From contig CAJGCJ010000087.1 in assembly GCA_904501775.1 (NCBI GenBank), positions 1 through 8,421 on the forward strand: a stretch of 8,421 bases of DNA, written 5' to 3'. The DNA comes from an uncultured Bacteroidaceae bacterium (lineage in GTDB: Bacteria > Bacteroidota > Bacteroidia > Bacteroidales > Bacteroidaceae). The position numbers were made by a program, and so were the translations under genes. Within the stretch, counting starts at the first letter, position 1. Each line of letters starts with the position of its first letter. The notes under the pieces are model-generated. The model saw only the letters and a list, made by a program, of their open reading frames with translations. It did no database searches and was not told the DNA's origin. Positions 7,467 to 8,421 of this stretch are shown here, one piece after another.

Positions 7467-7940
7467 ATGTATATGGACAATGTTCAATTCATGCGTCAGG
7501 CCATAGACTTGGCTGTCGAAAATGTAAAGTGTGGTGGCGGTCCCTTCGGTGCTGTCATAGTACGCAACGGAGAGGTTGTTGCGACGGGTGTAAACAGGGT
7601 GACATCCCAGAACGATCCAACAGCGCATGCCGAAGTATCTGCTATTCGTGCTGCCTGTCTTAAACTTGGAGTGTTCGATTTGAGCGGATGTGTTATCTAC
7701 ACATCGTGCGAGCCATGTCCAATGTGTCTTGGAGCGATATATTGGGCGCATATAGATAAAATCTATTTTGCAGCAAGTAAAGCCGATGCTGCCGATGCCG
7801 GTTTCGATGATTCTTTCATTTATGAAGAGATTGAACTCCCCCGCGAGCGTAGGGCTAAGCCTTCGGAGAAGATAATTTCGGAAGAAGGGCTGAAGCCTTT
7901 TATAGAATGGGCTAAAAATACTGAAAAGGTTGAATATTGA
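7467..7940 (+). CDS. guaD: Guanine deaminase, cytidine-deaminase-fold type
   Basis: This 157-aa zinc enzyme most likely deaminates guanine to xanthine and ammonia (EC 3.5.4.3). The deaminase signature is complete: His54 and catalytic Glu56 in NDPTAHAEVSAIRAAC, and Cys84 and Cys87 in TSCEPCPMCLGAIYWAH. It is assigned as GuaD rather than TadA because of GGGPFGAVIVRNGEVVATG, CEPCPMCLGAIYW, the DAADAGFDDSFIYEEI segment after the zinc site, and the C-terminal tail ending in EY; these resemble Bacillus subtilis GuaD, in which the C-terminal tail helps form the active site of a domain-swapped dimer. Length is normal. A start two codons later (ATG at 7473) cannot be excluded. The gene has its own likely promoter and is isolated from other purine genes; no terminator was found after it. 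Substrate specificity is inferred from family resemblance, not shown. Confidence 0.87.
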   Translation: MYMDNVQFMRQAIDLAVENVKCGGGPFGAVIVRNGEVVATGVNRVTSQNDPTAHAEVSAIRAACLKLGVFDLSGCVIYTSCEPCPMCLGAIYWAHIDKIYFAASKADAADAGFDDSFIYEEIELPRERRAKPSEKIISEEGLKPFIEWAKNTEKVEY

Positions 7941-8017
7941 ATATCAATGATATAGCTTATGCGGCTCTTTTTGCTGCGAAAAAAATGCAAAATTTGTGTA
8001 AAATAATTGCTCTAAAA

Positions 8018-8049
8018 CTTGCAGGATTAAAAAAAGAACGCTACCTTTG
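8018..8049 (+). promoter_or_regulatory. Promoter of the tRNA-Ser/tRNA-Glu locus
   Basis: CTTG (8018-8021), a 20-bp spacer and TACCTTTG (8042-8049) give an exact TAnnTTTG -7 box with a one-mismatch -33 element at the correct spacing. Transcription would start near 8056, about 26 nt before the mature tRNA-Ser 5' end. Its position directly before two tRNA genes in the same direction supports the call. Confidence 0.75.
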
Positions 8050-8081
8050 CAACGCAAAATAAAGGTTGGAGCGCTTCCTAT

Positions 8082-8168
8082 GGAAGTTTGGGTGAGTGGC
8101 TGAAACCAGCAGTTTGCTAAACTGCCGTACGGGTTACCGTACCGGGGGTTCGAATCCCCCAGCTTCCG
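8082..8168 (+). tRNA. tRNA-Ser (anticodon GCT)
   Basis: An 87-nt class II tRNA. The acceptor stem is GGAAGTT (8082-8088) with AGCTTCC (8161-8167), one G-T wobble, and discriminator G8168. The D-arm is 8091-8107. The anticodon stem GCAGT/ACTGC encloses TTGCTAA, with anticodon GCT at 8116-8118, reading AGC/AGT. The long variable arm GTACGG-GTTA-CCGTAC (8127-8142) identifies serine. The T-arm is GGGGG-TTCGAAT-CCCCC (8144-8160). CCA is not encoded, as expected in Bacteroidota. The 5' leader carries CTTCC (8074-8078), which could pair with the acceptor 5' strand in the precursor. Confidence 0.97.
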
Positions 8169-8189
8169 CTTTGATTTTGCGACAACAAT

Positions 8190-8261
8190 GGCGCTTTCGT
8201 CTAGTGGCTAGGACACATGCCTCTCACGCATGGAACACGGGTTCGATTCCCGTAGGCGATA
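8190..8261 (+). tRNA. tRNA-Glu (anticodon CTC), with a weak acceptor stem
   Basis: A 72-nt cloverleaf 21 nt after tRNA-Ser, probably cotranscribed. The D-arm is GTC...GAC (8199-8214). The anticodon stem CATGC/GCATG encloses CTCTCAC, with anticodon CTC at 8223-8225, reading GAG. The T-arm is ACGGG-TTCGATT-CCCGT (8237-8253), and A8261 is the discriminator; no CCA is encoded. The acceptor 5' strand GGCGCTT (8190-8196) pairs with AGGCGAT (8254-8260) with a terminal G-T wobble, a G8191-A8259 mismatch and a T-G wobble. The derived copy downstream has AGGCGCT, which would remove the mismatch. The body is intact, but the mismatch next to the acceptor end leaves its functionality uncertain. Confidence 0.85.
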
Positions 8262-8278
8262 CAAAGCAAGTACGGGAA
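8247..8278. repeat. Inverted repeat overlapping the tRNA-Glu 3' end (first instance)
   Basis: TTCCCGTA (8247-8254) is the exact reverse complement of TACGGGAA (8271-8278), separated by 16 nt. The left arm is the 3' half of the T-stem and the first acceptor base; the right arm repeats the 5' T-stem sequence ACGGG, so the two pairings are mutually exclusive. An A-run, not a T-run, follows, so it is not a standard terminator for this strand. Confidence 0.75.
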
Positions 8279-8282
8279 AAAG

Positions 8283-8350
8283 GTGGCTAGGACACATGCC
8301 TCTCACACCTTGTTGATTGATGAACACGAGTTCGATTCCCGTAGGCGCTA
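8283..8350 (+). pseudogene. Truncated tRNA-Glu-like remnant, copy 2
   Basis: It lacks the 5' acceptor strand and the first half of the D-arm, which are replaced by linker sequence. It keeps the CTC anticodon-loop sequence but lacks the GCATG needed to close the anticodon stem. Its T-arm (ACGAG/CCCGT) has one A-C mismatch. The 3' acceptor strand AGGCGCT is kept and is closer to a pairing partner for GGCGCTT than that of the intact gene. It cannot fold as a cloverleaf, so a functional tRNA is unlikely. Confidence 0.8.
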
Positions 8351-8367
8351 CAAAGCAAGTACGGGAA
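8336..8367. repeat. Inverted repeat TTCCCGTA/TACGGGAA (second instance)
   Basis: The same 8-bp arms (8336-8343 and 8360-8367) and 16-nt spacer recur in the next unit; the spacer differs from the first at one base (C for A). In this unit the competing T-stem is weakened by an A-C mismatch, so this hairpin should be favoured. Confidence 0.75.
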
Positions 8368-8370
8368 AAG

Positions 8371-8421
8371 GTGGCTAGGACACATGCCTCTCACACCTTA
8401 TTGTTTGATGAACACGAGTTC
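8371..8421 (+). pseudogene. Truncated tRNA-Glu-like remnant, copy 3 (cut by window end)
   Basis: It is identical to copy 2 except for two substitutions in the stretch after ACCTT (G8312 versus A8400, and A8316 versus T8404). It shares the lost 5' half, the altered anticodon-stem region and the A-for-G change in the T-stem. The sequence ends at GAGTTC inside the T-arm, so its 3' part is not seen. Confidence 0.75.

Larger units (their letters stand above)
8204..8421 (+). repeat. Tandem array of tRNA-Glu-derived units, continuing past the window
   Basis: Three direct units are visible, starting with GTGGC at 8204, 8283 and 8371, so the steps are 79 and 88 bp. Unit 1 is the body of the tRNA-Glu plus its 3' flank. 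Each unit has a shared D-loop to anticodon-loop block (23 nt from GTGGCTAGG to CTCTCAC) and a GAACACG(G/A)GTTC T-arm portion. The two complete units also share GATTCCCGTAGGCG(A/C)TA and the linker CAAAGCAAGTACGGG plus an A-run. Units 2 and 3 differ from unit 1 at the anticodon-stem 3' side, where ACCTT plus about 10 nt replaces GCATG, and they differ from each other at only two positions over the shared length. The window ends inside unit 3. Confidence 0.9.

Noticed and set aside
7467..7940. tRNA adenosine deaminase TadA
   Set aside because: The deaminase core is shared, but the DAADAGFDDSFIYEEI segment and the C-terminal EY tail fit GuaD rather than TadA.
7961..7986. Terminator after the guanine deaminase gene (GCGGC/GCTGC)
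   Set aside because: The stem is only 5 bp with a G-T pair and is followed by an A-run, not a T-run, on the coding strand.
8096..8290. Small open frame across the tRNA genes
   Set aside because: It spans tRNA-Ser and tRNA-Glu, both with strong secondary structure, and is a translation of tRNA sequence.
8204..8421. CRISPR array
   Set aside because: The direct repeats are long tRNA-derived units with nearly identical intervening sequence; there are no unique spacers and no cas genes.

Overview
The window looks like chromosomal DNA from a member of the Bacteroidales (Bacteroides, Prevotella or Muribaculaceae-like). The evidence is the gene families present (an OmpH/Skp-like chaperone, a Bacteroidota-type PepD, a Cthe_2159-type beta-helix protein, a beta-helix lipoprotein), starts without a Shine-Dalgarno sequence in AT-rich leaders, promoter-like TAnnTTTG boxes of the Bacteroidota type, and tRNA genes without an encoded CCA end. 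The genus cannot be fixed from the sequence alone.

Layout. Bases 1-1815 hold the C-terminal part of a large surface-type beta-helix protein whose start lies upstream of the window. It converges on a two-gene minus-strand unit: a 73-aa single-pass membrane protein (2485-2706) followed by an OmpH/Skp-like periplasmic protein (1877-2467). A perfect 24-bp hairpin separates the convergent genes. Across a 217-bp divergent gap, pepD (2924-4378) and a lipoprotein with a right-handed beta-helix (4432-5874) read rightward. rlmH (5910-6383, minus) converges on the lipoprotein gene and diverges from nadC (6490-7341), which ends in a strong intrinsic terminator. A guanine deaminase gene (7467-7940) follows with its own likely promoter. 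The window ends in a tRNA locus: a good Bacteroidota promoter, tRNA-Ser(GCT), tRNA-Glu(CTC), and then tandem degenerate copies of the tRNA-Glu and its 3' flank that run off the end of the window.

Functionally, most of the window is housekeeping: peptide turnover (PepD), ribosome modification (RlmH), NAD synthesis (NadC), purine salvage or catabolism (GuaD), envelope biogenesis (OmpH-like) and translation (tRNAs). Two beta-helix envelope proteins have unknown specific roles. No operon-scale accessory or defence system is visible.

The most unusual part is the last ~220 bases. There the tRNA-Glu sequence from D-loop to anticodon loop, its T-arm and a 21-nt linker are reiterated. The derived units have lost the 5' acceptor arm and the 3' half of the anticodon stem, but both gained the same new stem (AAGGTG/CACCTT), and every complete linker can form a TTCCCGTA/TACGGGAA hairpin. 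The array may continue beyond the window.
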